A DNA stretch of 64,000 nt from Dehalococcoidia bacterium (GTDB lineage Bacteria; Chloroflexota; Dehalococcoidia; UBA6926): NCBI GenBank assembly GCA_009841045.1, contig VXMO01000029.1, positions 12,766 to 76,765 of the forward strand, in the 5' to 3' direction. Each line of letters starts with the position of its first letter. Positions within the stretch are counted from its first letter, which is position 1. Both the position numbers and the translations under genes were made by a program. This document shows positions 17,360 through 26,757 of the stretch, one piece after another. The notes beneath the pieces are model-generated. The model saw nothing but the letters and a program-made list of their open reading frames with translations, searched no databases and had not been told where the DNA came from.

Positions 17360-18250
17360 ATGGCGCTGACATTGACGGAAGCAGCCAAGCTCTCCAACGA
17401 CGTCCTGCTGCAGGGCGTGATTGAAACCGTGATCAAGGACAGCCCCGTTCTCCAGACGCTGCCCTTCATTGAGATTGTCGGAAACGGTCTCACGTACAAC
17501 AGGGAAAAGGCCGCGCCGACGGTCAGTTTCTACAGTGTTGGCGATACGTGGGCGGAAAGCACGCCGACGTTCACCCAGTTGACAGCGACGCTCTCCATTT
17601 TGGGCGGCGACGCGGACGTGGACAACTATCTTGCGACCACGCGGTCCAACATCCAGGACCTTGAGGTGGCGGTCGTTCAGTTGAAAGCGCGGGCCATCCA
17701 GCACAAGTTCGAGGACACGTTCATCAACGGAAACACTGACACGAATGACGACTCGTTTGATGGGCTCGATGTGCTGGCGACGGGCGATCAGGCCCTCACG
17801 ATGGGGCAGGACGGCGGCACGCTGACGCTGGACAAGCTCGATGAACTGATTGACTCGGTCAAGGGCGGGAAGCCGGAGATGCTCCTGATGAGCCGCCGCT
17901 CCCGCCGTAAGCTCAACTCGCTTGCCCGCGCTTCCGGCTCCGGCGTCGTGGTGTCCGACCGCGACGAGTTCGGTCAGATGGTGCAGTACTACGACGGCAT
18001 CCCAGTGGGCGTGAACGACTGGATCTCCGATGCGCAGACGGTTGGGAACAGCGCCGACTGCTCGACAATCTTCGCCTACCAGGCAGGCGAGGGTGGTCTC
18101 GTTGGGCTAACGTCGCCGGGCGGGCTGCAGGTGGAGCGTGTCGGCAACCTGGAGACGAAGGACGCGCGGCGAACGCGCGTGAAGTGGTACGTGAGCCTTG
18201 CCCTGTTCAACACGGCCAAGCTCGCCAAGCTGACGGGAGTCCGGGACTAG
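17360..18250 (+). CDS. Phage major capsid protein, epsilon15 gp7-like (HK97 fold)
   Basis: MALTLTEAAKLSNDVLLQGVIETVIKDSPVLQTLPFIEIVGNGLTYNREKAAP...LGGDADVDNYL...FINGNTDTNDDSFDGLDVL...NSLARASGSG; ATG preceded by GGGAGGTG. Confidence 0.85.
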   Translation: MALTLTEAAKLSNDVLLQGVIETVIKDSPVLQTLPFIEIVGNGLTYNREKAAPTVSFYSVGDTWAESTPTFTQLTATLSILGGDADVDNYLATTRSNIQDLEVAVVQLKARAIQHKFEDTFINGNTDTNDDSFDGLDVLATGDQALTMGQDGGTLTLDKLDELIDSVKGGKPEMLLMSRRSRRKLNSLARASGSGVVVSDRDEFGQMVQYYDGIPVGVNDWISDAQTVGNSADCSTIFAYQAGEGGLVGLTSPGGLQVERVGNLETKDARRTRVKWYVSLALFNTAKLAKLTGVRD

Positions 18251-18254
18251 TTTC

Positions 18255-18347
18255 CCGGTTCGCGATCACCGCAGAAATATACCCACATTCGGTTCCCGCG
18301 TTCCGGCATGGGCAGATTATGAAGATTCATTCCGGTTCGCGATCACC
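18255..18347 (+). repeat. 16-bp direct repeat CCGGTTCGCGATCACC at 18255-18270 and 18332-18347, within intergenic spacer
   Basis: Two perfect copies 77 bp apart between capsid and adaptor genes. Confidence 0.85.
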
Positions 18348-18368
18348 ACAGGGATAGAAGGACGAACG

Positions 18369-18983
18369 ATGAGCACGTTGGGACAGGTGCGGGAGCGCGT
18401 GCGGCGCGATCTGCATGACGAGGACGCCAGCAGCTACCGCTGGACGGACGATGTACTGAATCGTCACATCGAGCGGGCGCTTGCGAAGGTCTCAAAGGTC
18501 GCGCCGCATGAAAAGACCGTCTCCAAGGGGCTGACAGGCGGCAACAGGGAGGTCTCGGTTGCGGATCTGACTGATCGCGTCGTTGTTGAAGCCGTCGAGT
18601 ATCCCGTCGGCAAGCACCCGCCGTCCCGCGTGCGCTTCAACCAATGGGGCGACACGCTGATGTTGAACCTGCCCGGCGAGCCGACGGCCGGCGAGAGCGT
18701 CACCGTGTATTACGGGGCGCTGCATCGGCTGACGGACTCCGCATCCACCCTGCCCGAGGCGCTGGAGGAGTTAGTCATCACGGGCGCGGCGGCGTACGCG
18801 GCGCTGGAGTGGGCCGCCTACGCGGTCAATCGCCTCAACGTCGGGGGCCAGGACGTGTGGCGGCAGTACCTGACATGGGCGGAGGAGCGGATGGCCGACT
18901 TTGAACTGCAGTTGGCGCGAATCGGCCGCCGCTCAGGTTTTCGCGCCCGAAAGCTCTTTCATCCGGACGATGGTGAACTCTAG
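18369..18983 (+). CDS. Phage head-tail adaptor/connector-like protein
   Basis: MSTLGQVRERVRRDLHDEDASSYRWTDDVLNRHIERALAKVS...YYGALHRLTDSASTLPEALEELVITGAAAYAALEWA: typical phage adaptor pattern. Confidence 0.75.
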   Translation: MSTLGQVRERVRRDLHDEDASSYRWTDDVLNRHIERALAKVSKVAPHEKTVSKGLTGGNREVSVADLTDRVVVEAVEYPVGKHPPSRVRFNQWGDTLMLNLPGEPTAGESVTVYYGALHRLTDSASTLPEALEELVITGAAAYAALEWAAYAVNRLNVGGQDVWRQYLTWAEERMADFELQLARIGRRSGFRARKLFHPDDGEL

Positions 18984-18987
18984 AACG

Positions 18988-20973
18988 ATGCATTCGCTAT
19001 CTGAAACCCTGCTCGCGGCGCAGCGCGACCGCGCAGCCATTCCATACGTACACGCCACGCTCGCCGAGCGGTGGGGCGGTGTGACACAACTCCGCTGGGA
19101 ACGCCTTGTCTCCGGGCAGGAGCCAGACGGGCCACATGACGCCGTTATCACGTCCGCCGGCTCACTCATCCGCGTCCGCGCACAGGCCGACCCGAACGGG
19201 CTCTTCGTACAAAGAACCGCCGCTCCCGGCCCGGATTCCCGATTCGGGACGTGGCGAAATCTCGGCGCGACATCCACCTCAGCAGGTGTTGCGGTCATTG
19301 AGCTTGGCGGGCAGATTCATGTGTTTGATGTTGCTGCCAATCAGCGGACGATCCGCGAGCGAACAAGCCGGGATGACGGCGTGACCTTTGGCTCGCCACG
19401 CACAGTCGCTACGGCGGCAGCAAGTGTGATCTCCCTTGCGGCGGCGTCCGGCGCGGGCGGGAGTGCGCTGCTGCTATACGCGGAATCAACAGGCCGCGTT
19501 CGCTCTATGACACGAACGGCGGCGGCATGGTCGTCACCCGCCGCATGGACCAACTCGCTGAGGACGGTACACGGCATCGCCTGCGCTCACATCGACGGCG
19601 ATTGGGCAGTAGTGGTGTGCGGGACACTCCCAAACGGATCGTCAGGAGTATGGACGTGCACCCTTGGCGCGGGCACATCGCAGACCGTGGGGACGTGGTC
19701 GACGCTGCGTGAGGTAATCGCGTCGGCTCCCGGGGCAGAGGTGACATATCGGGAACCCGGCCTCTGCATCGCGGACGGGCCGCGCATCAGCTTTGTCGAG
19801 GTGTATGGCGGGGCCGGCAGCTACACACAGACGATGACAACGCACACTGCAGCGGGGGCGCGCTTCCGCGACCATCGTTGGCGCGAGCCTTGGCCGCTCG
19901 CCCAGATTGGAGGGACAGGGTCTGCGCTCACTGCCAATGCCTCCTTCGCGTGGCTGACGACGCCGTCCGGTGTCTGGCGGGCACGCATCGGCACGCCATC
20001 TATCGATGTTTCCCAGTCCGTCATTGCCGCAGATGCGAGAGAGACGCCGCGCGGCGCTTCTGTGGCACTCGTTCTGGCTGAGGGGCCACATCTTGATTCT
20101 TCGATCATGGTTGGCTCCGGTCCACTGGGGCACGAACTCAGCATCGCATGGGGATATGTGACCGCCGAAGGGCAGGAGACGGGTCAGCCCCAGCGGTATT
20201 GGGTGCGCGAAGTTCGACGCGAGACGCGGCGGGGCAGCCCTGTCACTGTGTTCGGGGCGGAGGACTCATGGTGGTTCCTGGGCAACATGCGGACGCGGCG
20301 TCAACTCACGTGGCCCGCGCACACGGCGTCCGTGTGGAACATCCTCGGCCAACTGCTCACGATGGCGGGCCTGTCCGCCACGCTTGCACGCTCAAGCCCC
20401 GCTATCGTGGCCACTTATCCCGCCATCACGATCTCCCCGAACGACAGCCTCGCGGTTGCCGTCAACCGCCTCGTGTCCCGCGTGCCGGATGTTCTGCGTT
20501 TCTCAGACGGCGTGCTGGAGGTGATCCATACGCGTGAGACTGACCCCAGCGTCTATTCCTATGGGGAGACGGGTGGCCATGCCCTGCTCGACGCTGCGCG
20601 CTCATCCGCGCTCTCCCGCGTCAACCACGTGCAGGTCTACGGGCGCGGGGCGATCGCGCAGGCGGTGAACGAACGCGAGATGGCATCCGTCGGCAGTCTA
20701 CTGGTGCAGGTCGTCGACCCCTCACTGACAACAGTGGAGGTGGCGGCCACGAGGGCAAATGCTGAGCTGCGTTCGCGCGGCACCCTCCAGCCCTATGCAC
20801 GCATCACGGTTCCCGTGAACGCCGGGCAGCAGTTGCATGACGTGGTGTCCGTCACCGCGCTTTCCGTGGGGTGGGTGTCGGAGCGGCTGCGCGTTGCAGG
20901 CCTTCGGACGCGCTACGACATCAGCAGGTCGCAGCCGGTGTACGAACAGGACATCGACCTGAGCGGGGTGTAG
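18988..20973 (+). CDS. Phage tail/baseplate hub-like protein with N-terminal beta-propeller-like region
   Basis: N-terminal half has sialidase/BNR-like repeats (TWRNLGATSTS, DDGVTFGSPRTV); C-terminal half resembles phage tail-hub proteins (QQLHDVVSVTALSVGWVSERLRVAGLRTRYDISR). Confidence 0.6.
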   Translation: MHSLSETLLAAQRDRAAIPYVHATLAERWGGVTQLRWERLVSGQEPDGPHDAVITSAGSLIRVRAQADPNGLFVQRTAAPGPDSRFGTWRNLGATSTSAGVAVIELGGQIHVFDVAANQRTIRERTSRDDGVTFGSPRTVATAAASVISLAAASGAGGSALLLYAESTGRVRSMTRTAAAWSSPAAWTNSLRTVHGIACAHIDGDWAVVVCGTLPNGSSGVWTCTLGAGTSQTVGTWSTLREVIASAPGAEVTYREPGLCIADGPRISFVEVYGGAGSYTQTMTTHTAAGARFRDHRWREPWPLAQIGGTGSALTANASFAWLTTPSGVWRARIGTPSIDVSQSVIAADARETPRGASVALVLAEGPHLDSSIMVGSGPLGHELSIAWGYVTAEGQETGQPQRYWVREVRRETRRGSPVTVFGAEDSWWFLGNMRTRRQLTWPAHTASVWNILGQLLTMAGLSATLARSSPAIVATYPAITISPNDSLAVAVNRLVSRVPDVLRFSDGVLEVIHTRETDPSVYSYGETGGHALLDAARSSALSRVNHVQVYGRGAIAQAVNEREMASVGSLLVQVVDPSLTTVEVAATRANAELRSRGTLQPYARITVPVNAGQQLHDVVSVTALSVGWVSERLRVAGLRTRYDISRSQPVYEQDIDLSGV

Positions 20974-20975
20974 GC

Positions 20976-21191
20976 ATGGAGCTGCGTCGGGGCATGATCA
21001 GGAGTTTCGATTCGACGACGTTCAGGGCGGATGTTCAGCTGGACGGTAGCGTGCCGACATGGCTGACCGGGGCGCGCATCAGCCGGGCCATCCCCTCCAC
21101 GGAGATGCTGGCCGGTCGGTCCTGCATCGTGGCCTTCGCGTCGGACCCATCCGATCCAACTGAAGCCGTCGTCATCGCGGTCTACACGTAG
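20976..21191 (+). CDS. Small OB-fold baseplate/spike (gpV-like) protein
   Basis: MELRRGMIRSFDSTTFRADVQLDGSVPTWLTGARISRAIPSTEMLAGRSCIVAFASDPSDPTEAVVIAVYT; starts 3 nt after upstream stop. Confidence 0.6.
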   Translation: MELRRGMIRSFDSTTFRADVQLDGSVPTWLTGARISRAIPSTEMLAGRSCIVAFASDPSDPTEAVVIAVYT

Positions 21192-21210
21192 TTAGGGCTG
21201 GGTCGCGCCA

Positions 21211-21546
21211 CTACTCCTGAGGGATGCTCAGGCAAGGACGGATGATGGCGCTACCGCCGATGGCGATATGTGGCGAACCCTGCGCAATCCTCGCAGCGTC
21301 CTCCAAGGATTCCGCGTTGATGATCAGATAGCCGCCGATTCCGATCTCCTCGGGCTGAAAGTCGGTAATGCTGTCTTTTTCGACCACCTTGCCGCCGGGC
21401 TCCAATGGCCGGCCGGAGTCCAGCGCGCCGGATGCGACCAGACCTCCCAGCCATTCCTGCCACTCGCCCATGTACGCCTGTGTTTGCTCATCCCCGTCCT
21501 GCGGGTCCAGAGCGCGACCAACGGTCAGCACAAGAAACTGCTGCAT
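21211..21546 (-). CDS. YCII-related / DGPF-type domain protein
   Basis: Repeated YCII signature: MQQFLVLTVG...GEWQEWLGGLVASGALDSGRPLEPGGKVV...IGGYLIINAESLEDAARIAQGSPHI. Confidence 0.75.
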   Translation of the reverse strand: MQQFLVLTVGRALDPQDGDEQTQAYMGEWQEWLGGLVASGALDSGRPLEPGGKVVEKDSITDFQPEEIGIGGYLIINAESLEDAARIAQGSPHIAIGGSAIIRPCLSIPQE

Positions 21547-21589
21547 GACTCCTCCACTTCTGCGCGTGCCGCGCCTGTATAGTATCCGC

Positions 21590-21943
21590 ATGATTCTATT
21601 CAAGGAGCCGAGCGTTCAACTGATCCTGCGGGGCGAGAAGTCGCAGGCGCGCAAGCTGTGGGCGCGAGCGCGGGCGAAGGAGGGGGCGGAGCACCTGCTC
21701 TATCGCCGGCCGCCGATGACCGGCGAGAAGCCGTTTGCCAGGATCCTTGTGACGCGCGTGTGGAAGCAGCGCATCGGCGATATGACGCAGGAGGAGGCGC
21801 TGGCGGAGGGCTGGCTGGACACAGAGGCGTGGATCGAACAGTTCAGCGAGGGGCGCAAGTTCGACCGCCCCGTCGACGAGGTGGAGGTCTACGCGCTGGA
21901 GTTCGAGGTCATCGAACGGTTCGAGGAGCCGACGACGGCTTAG
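21590..21943 (+). CDS. ASCH (PUA-like) domain protein
   Basis: MILFKEPSVQLILRGEKSQARKLW...RILVTRVWKQRIGDMTQEEALAEGW. Confidence 0.7.
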   Translation: MILFKEPSVQLILRGEKSQARKLWARARAKEGAEHLLYRRPPMTGEKPFARILVTRVWKQRIGDMTQEEALAEGWLDTEAWIEQFSEGRKFDRPVDEVEVYALEFEVIERFEEPTTA

Positions 21944-21954
21944 ACGACCGAAAG

Positions 21955-22428
21955 CTACTCCGGCGGCTCAGCTCGCAGGATAAGCACGGGGATGCCTGCA
22001 CGGCGTATGACGCGGCCCGAGACACTGCCCGCGATGAGATCGGTGACCCTGCCTGCGCCATGCCTCCCCATCGCAATCATGTCGGAATTGTTGGCCTCGG
22101 CCACCTCGATAATCACGTCCGGCGTGGGTCCCCATTCCACCATCGTGTTTACCATGAAGCCGTAGTTTTCAAGGTCTTCTTTCGCGCTGTTGACGATTTC
22201 ATCCGCCTCAATACGCGTCTGGGACTCTATCCCTTCCAGGTCTTCGCGGGACGGAAGGCGCGGGACGAACCCGAGCCGGATGGAGGATGGCCCGGGCATC
22301 CTGAGGTGAGCAACATGCAGCACGGTGATCTCGACGGTGGCGGCCTCGTCGCCGAACAGCTTGCCCAACCATTCGACGGATGACACATCCTGGCCGGATC
22401 CGTCCACCGCCAGCAGTATGCGTGTCAT
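21955..22428 (-). CDS. Universal stress protein (UspA family)
   Basis: MTRILLAVDGS...DMIAMGRHGAGRVTDLIAGSVSGRVIRRAGIPVLILR. Confidence 0.88.
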   Translation of the reverse strand: MTRILLAVDGSGQDVSSVEWLGKLFGDEAATVEITVLHVAHLRMPGPSSIRLGFVPRLPSREDLEGIESQTRIEADEIVNSAKEDLENYGFMVNTMVEWGPTPDVIIEVAEANNSDMIAMGRHGAGRVTDLIAGSVSGRVIRRAGIPVLILRAEPPE

Positions 22429-22530
22429 TTTGGTTCACTCGTTATGTCTATTTGCTATCCGGGCTTGTGACAAAAGTAGCAGAGCAGCAGGTTTTTGGGG
22501 CGCGTAATCGCGGTTTCCCAAGCACAGGGG

Positions 22531-22668
22531 TCACTCAGAAGCGGTCGCTCTGCGTCGCCTGATTCTGCTCATGACATAACCTGCGGCGATGCCGATGACG
22601 GGCGCGGCGGTCAGTAGCGCGAGGGACCCGATGACGAGCCAGTGGGTGTAGTCATATCCAAAGATCAT
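22531..22668 (-). CDS. Small single-TM membrane protein
   Basis: MIFGYDYTHWLVIGSLALLTAAPVIGIAAGYVMSRIRRRRATASE. Confidence 0.45.
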   Translation of the reverse strand: MIFGYDYTHWLVIGSLALLTAAPVIGIAAGYVMSRIRRRRATASE

Positions 22669-22847
22669 GGTGGTTGCCTTTGCACATGGGCTTTGCCAAT
22701 CCCATGGTACTCCTGTTTGGGCATGGATGGCACGGTGATGCCATTGATTTTCCGAACACATGTTGCAATGCGGTGCGTGGCGTGTTACCGTCTGTCAGAA
22801 CGCGCGTTCGTTTGAGTTGATTTGGCGCGCGTGCCGGAGGTGTTGGT

Positions 22848-24395
22848 ATGACGTTGGCACATGTGCGCAGCTGCGCAGTCGTCGGTCTTGAGGGTTCGAT
22901 TGTTGAGGTGGAGGTGGACATCGCGCCCGGCCTGCCCGCTTTCACGATTGTGGGGCTGCCGGACACGGCGGTGCAGGAGGCGCGGGAGCGCGTTCGCGCG
23001 GCAATCAGGAATTCCGGGTTTGAGTTTCCGCAGCGTCGAATCACGGTCTCCCTTGCTCCCGCGGACCTGAAGAAGAACGGAACATCCTATGATCTGCCCA
23101 TCGCGGCGGGCATTCTCATCGGTTCGGGACAGGCCGGAGCACAATTCTCTTTGGAGGACGTCGCTTTCCTGGGCGAGCTTTCGCTTGAGGGACAGGTGCG
23201 GCATACGCAGGGCGTGCTGCCGATGACGGCACTGGCGCGAGAGGGTGGACTGACGCAGATCGTCGTTCCGGCTGTCGACGCGCCTGAGGCCGCTCTCGTG
23301 GACGGCATCGAGGTGCTGCCCGCGGGCAACCTGCGCGAGCTTGTGGAGCACATCAGCGGCGAGCAGTCGTTCCGCCCCTTCTATCAGACTGAGCCGCCGG
23401 CAGACCCGGGCGGGACGGCAACCATCGACGGCTTCGATATGTCGCTCGTCCGGGGGCAGGAGAATGTTAAGCGAGCGTTGGAGGTTGCCGCGGCGGGCGG
23501 CCACAACCTGGTGATGATGGGACCGCCGGGCAGCGGAAAGACGCTGCTTGCGCGCTGCCTGCCGTCCGTTCTCCCCACGATGACACGGGAGGAATCACTG
23601 GATGTGACGAAGATCTACAGCGTGGCGGGGTTGCTGCCGCCGGAGCGGCCACTCATCTCCGCCCGTCCGTTCCGCGCGCCGCACTACACGGTTTCCAACG
23701 CGGGGCTGGTGGGCGGCGGGCACTGGCCGCGCCCAGGCGAGATCACGCTTTCCCACCGGGGCGTCCTTTTTCTTGATGAGATGCCGGAGTTCGGCCACCA
23801 CATTCTGGAAGTGCTGCGGCAGCCGCTGGAGGACAAAGCGGTGACAATCAGCCGTGCCCAAGGTTCGATCACGTTCCCGGCCAATTTCATGCTTGTGGGC
23901 GCGATGAACCCCTGCCCGTGCGGGTTCTACGGGGACGTTGTGAAGGCGTGCTCCTGCTCACCCTCCGCCATTGACCGCTATCAGCGCCGCATCAGCGGGC
24001 CACTGCTGGATCGCATTGACATCTTTGTGGACGTGCCGCGCGTGGAGTACGAGAAACTGACGGACGAACGGAAAGGCGAGACATCGGCGGTTGTGCGAAA
24101 TCGCGTGGAGGAGGCGCGGACGCGGCAACGGGCACGATTCGGCAGTTCGCCCGGTGTGCTCACCAACGCGGACATGGGGCCGGTGGAGGTGCGCGAGTTC
24201 TGCGGGCTGGACGATGCGTCGCATGGGCTGTTGCGGGCGGCGATGCAGCAGTTGCACCTGAGCGCTCGAGGCTACCATCGCATTCTCAAGCTGGCGCGGA
24301 CGATTGCGGACTTGGCTGAGGAGCCGGCTATTACCTCCCGCCATCTGAGCGAGGCGCTTCAGTATCGGCCACGCGAACTGGGCGCGGCGGCGTAG
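22848..24395 (+). CDS. comM: YifB/ComM-family Mg-chelatase-like AAA ATPase
   Basis: AFTIVGLPDTAVQEARERVRAAI, MMGPPGSGKTLLARCLPSVLP, GEITLSHRGVLFLDEMPEF, AMNPCPCGFYGD. Confidence 0.93.
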   Translation: MTLAHVRSCAVVGLEGSIVEVEVDIAPGLPAFTIVGLPDTAVQEARERVRAAIRNSGFEFPQRRITVSLAPADLKKNGTSYDLPIAAGILIGSGQAGAQFSLEDVAFLGELSLEGQVRHTQGVLPMTALAREGGLTQIVVPAVDAPEAALVDGIEVLPAGNLRELVEHISGEQSFRPFYQTEPPADPGGTATIDGFDMSLVRGQENVKRALEVAAAGGHNLVMMGPPGSGKTLLARCLPSVLPTMTREESLDVTKIYSVAGLLPPERPLISARPFRAPHYTVSNAGLVGGGHWPRPGEITLSHRGVLFLDEMPEFGHHILEVLRQPLEDKAVTISRAQGSITFPANFMLVGAMNPCPCGFYGDVVKACSCSPSAIDRYQRRISGPLLDRIDIFVDVPRVEYEKLTDERKGETSAVVRNRVEEARTRQRARFGSSPGVLTNADMGPVEVREFCGLDDASHGLLRAAMQQLHLSARGYHRILKLARTIADLAEEPAITSRHLSEALQYRPRELGAAA

Positions 24396-24399
24396 CTCC

Positions 24400-24486
24400 C
24401 CCTTCGACAAGCTCAGGGTGAGCGGGGGTGGACTCAGGGTGAGCAGGAGAGGATGCTGGATTCCCGCTTTCGCGGGAATGACGGGG
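24400..24486. repeat. Compound dispersed repeats: family B (24400-24425), partial B (24430-24447), family A (24458-24486)
   Basis: CCCTTCGACAAGCTCAGGGTGAGCGG and GGATTCCCGCTTTCGCGGGAATGACGGGG. Confidence 0.75.
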
Positions 24487-24489
24487 GCG

Positions 24490-25746
24490 TTACGACACGC
24501 GGATGGGGTGCGGGAGCGGCTGGTTGAAGAGGTAGCCCTTCTCGTTAAAGGGCACATGATCGGGCTGGGTGTTGCCGGCAGTGTCAGTCGCGCGCGTCAT
24601 GATGGTGTGCTCGCCCGCCTCGGCACTCCACGTGAACTCAAAGCGTGCCCACGAGTAGTCGGGCTGCTCGCGGGATAGTTCCGCATTGCGCCATGTCCGC
24701 CCGCCATCCGCGCTCCATTCAACCCGGGAGATAGGCCCGGCGGGCGAGTGCGCGTAGCCGTGAATACGCTGCTGCCCTTGGCTCAGTTGCGCCGGCCATG
24801 ACAAAGCGAGGGCGCTCTTGATGACCTGCGCTGTGACCGGCTTGCCGCGTGCCTCGCCCTCCGGCGGGTAGTCGCCTCCAATGAGCACATACGACGTTGT
24901 GTTGTTGCGTGTCCATAGCTGCTCCGACGACACGACGATCCTGCCAAGCCACTTGATATGGGAACTGCCTATCCAGCCCGGCACAATGGCGCGCAGGGGG
25001 AAGCCATGGTCTTTCGGCAGCGGCTCGCCGTTCAGCGAGTAGGCCAGCAGCGTGTCGGAATCCATCGCCTTCTCGACGGGCAGCACATAGCGGAAGCCAT
25101 TCTCAGGTGCTCCGGTATCCAGGCCGACCAGCAGCACGCTCACCGCGGCATCGGTTATGCCGGCGACCGTCAGGACATCTCGCAGCGACACTCCGGTCCA
25201 CTCGCCATTTCCGATCGCGCCCCTCTCCCACTGCGTGCCCTCTGCCTCCCGGCCCTGCAAGATGCCGAACATGGCGCGATGATTCCCGGCGCATTCCAGG
25301 TAGGAGACCAGTATGCGGCTCGGTAGGCGCTGCAACTCTTCATAGGAGAGCTGGACCGACTCGGTGATTGCGTCGCCCTCTATGGATAGTTGCCAGTTGG
25401 ACACGTCGATGTCGGGAGTCGGCCCGTTATTGCGAACGAAGAACAGGTCGTTGGGCGTGATGAGGTCGTGCAGGTTCTCAAGCCGCGCTTCAAGTCCGAT
25501 GTCATCGCGGGCGATAAAAGGCCCGGGGTCTTTGAAGAGCAGGCGCTGTCGCACCGCCGTCGCCGTTGGATCAGCAGAATCACCCGTGAACAGGTTGCCT
25601 GAACATGCGGTGATGACGGCCGCCGCGCCTCCAATGATCAGCAGTCGCAGGAATTCGCGTCGATCCATCCCGTTCGCGTTTGCGAATCGCCACAGCGACT
25701 CATCGTTGGGACTGCTCGTCGCGTGTTGCGTGTCGTTGTTTGTCAT
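24490..25746 (-). CDS. Sulfite-oxidase-like molybdopterin-dependent oxidoreductase, Tat/lipoprotein-type leader
   Basis: MDRREFLRLLIIGGAAAVITACSG leader; LVSYLECAGNHRAMFG, GFPLRAIVPGWIGSSHIKWL. Confidence 0.87.
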   Translation of the reverse strand: MTNNDTQHATSSPNDESLWRFANANGMDRREFLRLLIIGGAAAVITACSGNLFTGDSADPTATAVRQRLLFKDPGPFIARDDIGLEARLENLHDLITPNDLFFVRNNGPTPDIDVSNWQLSIEGDAITESVQLSYEELQRLPSRILVSYLECAGNHRAMFGILQGREAEGTQWERGAIGNGEWTGVSLRDVLTVAGITDAAVSVLLVGLDTGAPENGFRYVLPVEKAMDSDTLLAYSLNGEPLPKDHGFPLRAIVPGWIGSSHIKWLGRIVVSSEQLWTRNNTTSYVLIGGDYPPEGEARGKPVTAQVIKSALALSWPAQLSQGQQRIHGYAHSPAGPISRVEWSADGGRTWRNAELSREQPDYSWARFEFTWSAEAGEHTIMTRATDTAGNTQPDHVPFNEKGYLFNQPLPHPIRVS

Positions 25747-25929
25747 GGGTCTCTTGTGAGGCGTCTGGATCACATCAGTATTGTGCCGTATGCGTTGAGG
25801 CTGTCGAACTTGACCGCTATAGCGGCGTGTAGCTACGATATTGTGTCAAAAGTCACAAAGTAGACTTCATTTTGACGCCGCAGAGCATCTTTAGCGGCGC
25901 TTTAAGTACAGACAAGGCTGAAAAACCAT

Positions 25930-26613
25930 ATGACAAGTGCAAACGGATCAACACTGACCCTCGAGGGCGAGCGGCGCGAGGCGCTGGGTCGCCACGTGAA
26001 GGCGCTCCGGCGGGACGGCATCACGCCGGCCAACCTGTATGGCCGCGGCGCGGACTCCATCAGCTTCCAGGCCGAGACACGGGCGCTGGACAAGCTGGTC
26101 ACGGACGGCGGGCGCGGATCGCTCGTTGAACTGACCATCGACGGGGAGAGACACCAGACACTGCTGCGCGGTTTGCAGCGGCACCCCGTGACGCGGGCCA
26201 TCCTGCACGCGGACTTCTACATCGTGGAGATGAACCGGCCCGTGCAGACAACGGTCCCGGTGCACCTCGTTGGCGACGCTCCGGCGGCGCGGCTGCCGGG
26301 AGCGGTCATCACGCACCTGACCCACGAGGTCACCATCGAATGCCTGCCGGCCAACATTCCGGCCGCCATCGAGTTGGACGTGACCATCCTGGAAGAACTG
26401 GAGACATCGCTGCACGTTTCGGACATCACCGCGCCTGCCGGGGTGGAGATCCTGACGGATTCCGAGACGATCATCGTGCGGGCGACGCACTCCCGCGTGG
26501 CGGCGACCATCGAGGCGGAAGACGCCGAGGCCGCTGAGGAAGAGGCCGAGGCTGCGGAAGGCGCTCCTGCCGAGGCTACGGCACCCGCCGAGGACTCTTC
26601 GGGGGACGAGTAG
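25930..26613 (+). CDS. rplY: 50S ribosomal protein L25/general stress protein Ctc
   Basis: LEGERREALGRHVKALRRDGITPANLYG...LHADFYIVEMNRPVQTTVPVHLVG...acidic C-terminus. Confidence 0.9.
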   Translation: MTSANGSTLTLEGERREALGRHVKALRRDGITPANLYGRGADSISFQAETRALDKLVTDGGRGSLVELTIDGERHQTLLRGLQRHPVTRAILHADFYIVEMNRPVQTTVPVHLVGDAPAARLPGAVITHLTHEVTIECLPANIPAAIELDVTILEELETSLHVSDITAPAGVEILTDSETIIVRATHSRVAATIEAEDAEAAEEEAEAAEGAPAEATAPAEDSSGDE

Positions 26614-26757
26614 GGGGCGCGTCCCAATCTTCCCCTCTCCCAGCCTGGGAGAATCCGGCCACTTGCACACTTGATGGTTTAAAGACCCAAGGGCCTCGAC
26701 TTACATATGGGGCTCTCCGGTTGACGCTTACAGGGTTGGGCGCACAAGTACGACTTT

